Source: Pseudomonadota bacterium (GTDB lineage: Bacteria > Myxococcota_A > UBA796 > GCA-2862545). Taken from it: a DNA stretch of 58,500 nucleotides. Shown piece by piece: positions 58,302-58,500 of this stretch. The notes beneath the pieces are model-generated. The model worked only from the letters and a program-made list of their open reading frames with translations. It had not been told where the DNA came from and searched no databases. Made by a program: the position numbers and the translations under genes. Within the stretch, counting starts at the first letter, position 1. Each line of letters begins with the position of its first letter. The DNA lies in assembly GCA_023954855.1 (NCBI GenBank), contig JAGSGY010000028.1, positions 1 to 58,500 on the forward strand, read 5' to 3'.

Positions 58302-58332
58302 GGCAAAAGAAAGCCACGCCCGAGAGCGTGGC
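58302..58332 (-). terminator. Terminator of the Bax-inhibitor-1-like gene
   Basis: A perfect 7-bp stem (58313-58319 with 58326-58332) has a 6-base loop, and on the minus strand it is followed by a T-rich tail, TTTCTTTTGC. It lies 21 bases after the stop at 58354. Confidence 0.85.
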
Positions 58333-58353
58333 CGTCTGTCCCTGATTCGAGGA

Positions 58354-58500
58354 CTAGCGATCGTTCAAGCGAAGCAGGAGCGAGAGCAAGTTCCAGAACA
58401 GGATGAGCATGCCCATCATGATGGTGTACGAACCGGCGATGACCATGTCCGTCCGGAAGCGATGCATGACGTCATTGACCTGGACCAACAGCCCTGCCGC
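58354..58500 (-). CDS. Bax-inhibitor-1/YccA-like membrane protein, C-terminal 48 residues
   Basis: Only the 3' end lies in the window; the frame is open to the last base. The visible part ends with a hydrophobic helix and a basic tail (YTIMMGMLILFWNLLSLLLR, then LNDR). This resembles the end of BI-1/YccA family membrane proteins, where a last helix is followed by L-L-R-L and a short basic tail. The terminator downstream confirms that a transcript ends here. Family assignment from 48 residues is tentative. Confidence 0.55.
   Translation of the reverse strand, partial: AAGLLVQVNDVMHRFRTDMVIAGSYTIMMGMLILFWNLLSLLLRLNDR

Noticed and set aside
1-58500. Prophage, insertion sequence, integrative element, tRNA or rRNA genes
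   Set aside because: I saw no transposase, integrase, phage structural gene, att-like direct repeat, tRNA cloverleaf or rRNA signature; the gene content and base use are uniform apart from the short AT island near 58235.

Overview
The window reads as a chromosomal piece of a GC-rich Gram-negative bacterium, most likely a myxobacterium-like deltaproteobacterium (Myxococcota or a near relative). Pointers to this are the many Sec-exported lipoproteins with Asp/Thr/Ser-rich linkers, a MopE-type metal-binding repeat protein, a Ser/Thr kinase with a transmembrane sensor part, PEGA/zinc-ribbon membrane proteins, outer-membrane barrel-like proteins, and G/C-rich third codon positions. The lineage is inferred, not proven. 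I recognise no tRNA, rRNA, transposase, integrase, phage gene or CRISPR array. Genes are packed tightly, many start/stop codons overlap as ATGA or GTGA, and no gene-free stretch exceeds about 165 bases.

Layout. 1-9527 (+): a secreted TPR-like protein with a 36-bp Pro-rich repeat (cut by the window edge), a lipoprotein, a complete family-5 (peptide/nickel-type) ABC importer (binding protein, two permeases, two ATPases), a barrel-like outer membrane protein and a TolB-like propeller, closed by a terminator. 9598-16618 (-): pheS-pheT, where PheT lacks its tRNA-binding EMAP domain, followed by a lipoprotein phosphatase, a TagO-like protein, a helical-repeat protein and two overlapping paralogous lipoproteins. 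16777-23988: a 35-residue hydrophobic peptide gene, a sulfatase-fold lipoprotein with a Thr nucleophile, a convergent formylglycine-generating-enzyme-like lipoprotein next to a polytopic membrane protein, and a pair of zinc-ribbon membrane paralogues. 23989-29285 (-): a leucyl-aminopeptidase and a molybdenum hydroxylase that resembles 4-hydroxybenzoyl-CoA reductase, with its 2Fe-2S and Mo subunits fused. 29366-35855: a RluA-type pseudouridine synthase, a DUF4258 lipoprotein, an FG-GAP/barrel protein, a Ser/Thr kinase fused to a PhnD-like periplasmic binding domain, and mutY. 35904-42477 (+): a CinA-type domain, a TPR membrane protein, coaD, a TPR-TlpA thioredoxin fusion and glmS. 42490-46792: a GNAT protein and a two-component pair whose two genes are separated by an opposite-strand lipoprotein gene. 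46914-50819 (+): a two-domain radical SAM protein, a YidD-like protein and an overlapping membrane TPR protein. 50874-58500: a small secreted protein with a LolA-like protein, an acyl-CoA dehydrogenase, a PEGA protein with a clear sigma-70 promoter, a yfgM-bamB-like pair, a MopE/lamin-tail lipoprotein and the 3' end of a Bax-inhibitor-1-like gene.

The genes mix housekeeping (aminoacylation, CoA, glucosamine, DNA repair, envelope biogenesis) with a large set of poorly characterised envelope proteins. The strongest candidates for something undescribed are the kinase-PhnD receptor (32749-34755), the ABC importer operon flanked by dedicated envelope proteins (1-9527), and the tandem lipoprotein and zinc-ribbon pairs.
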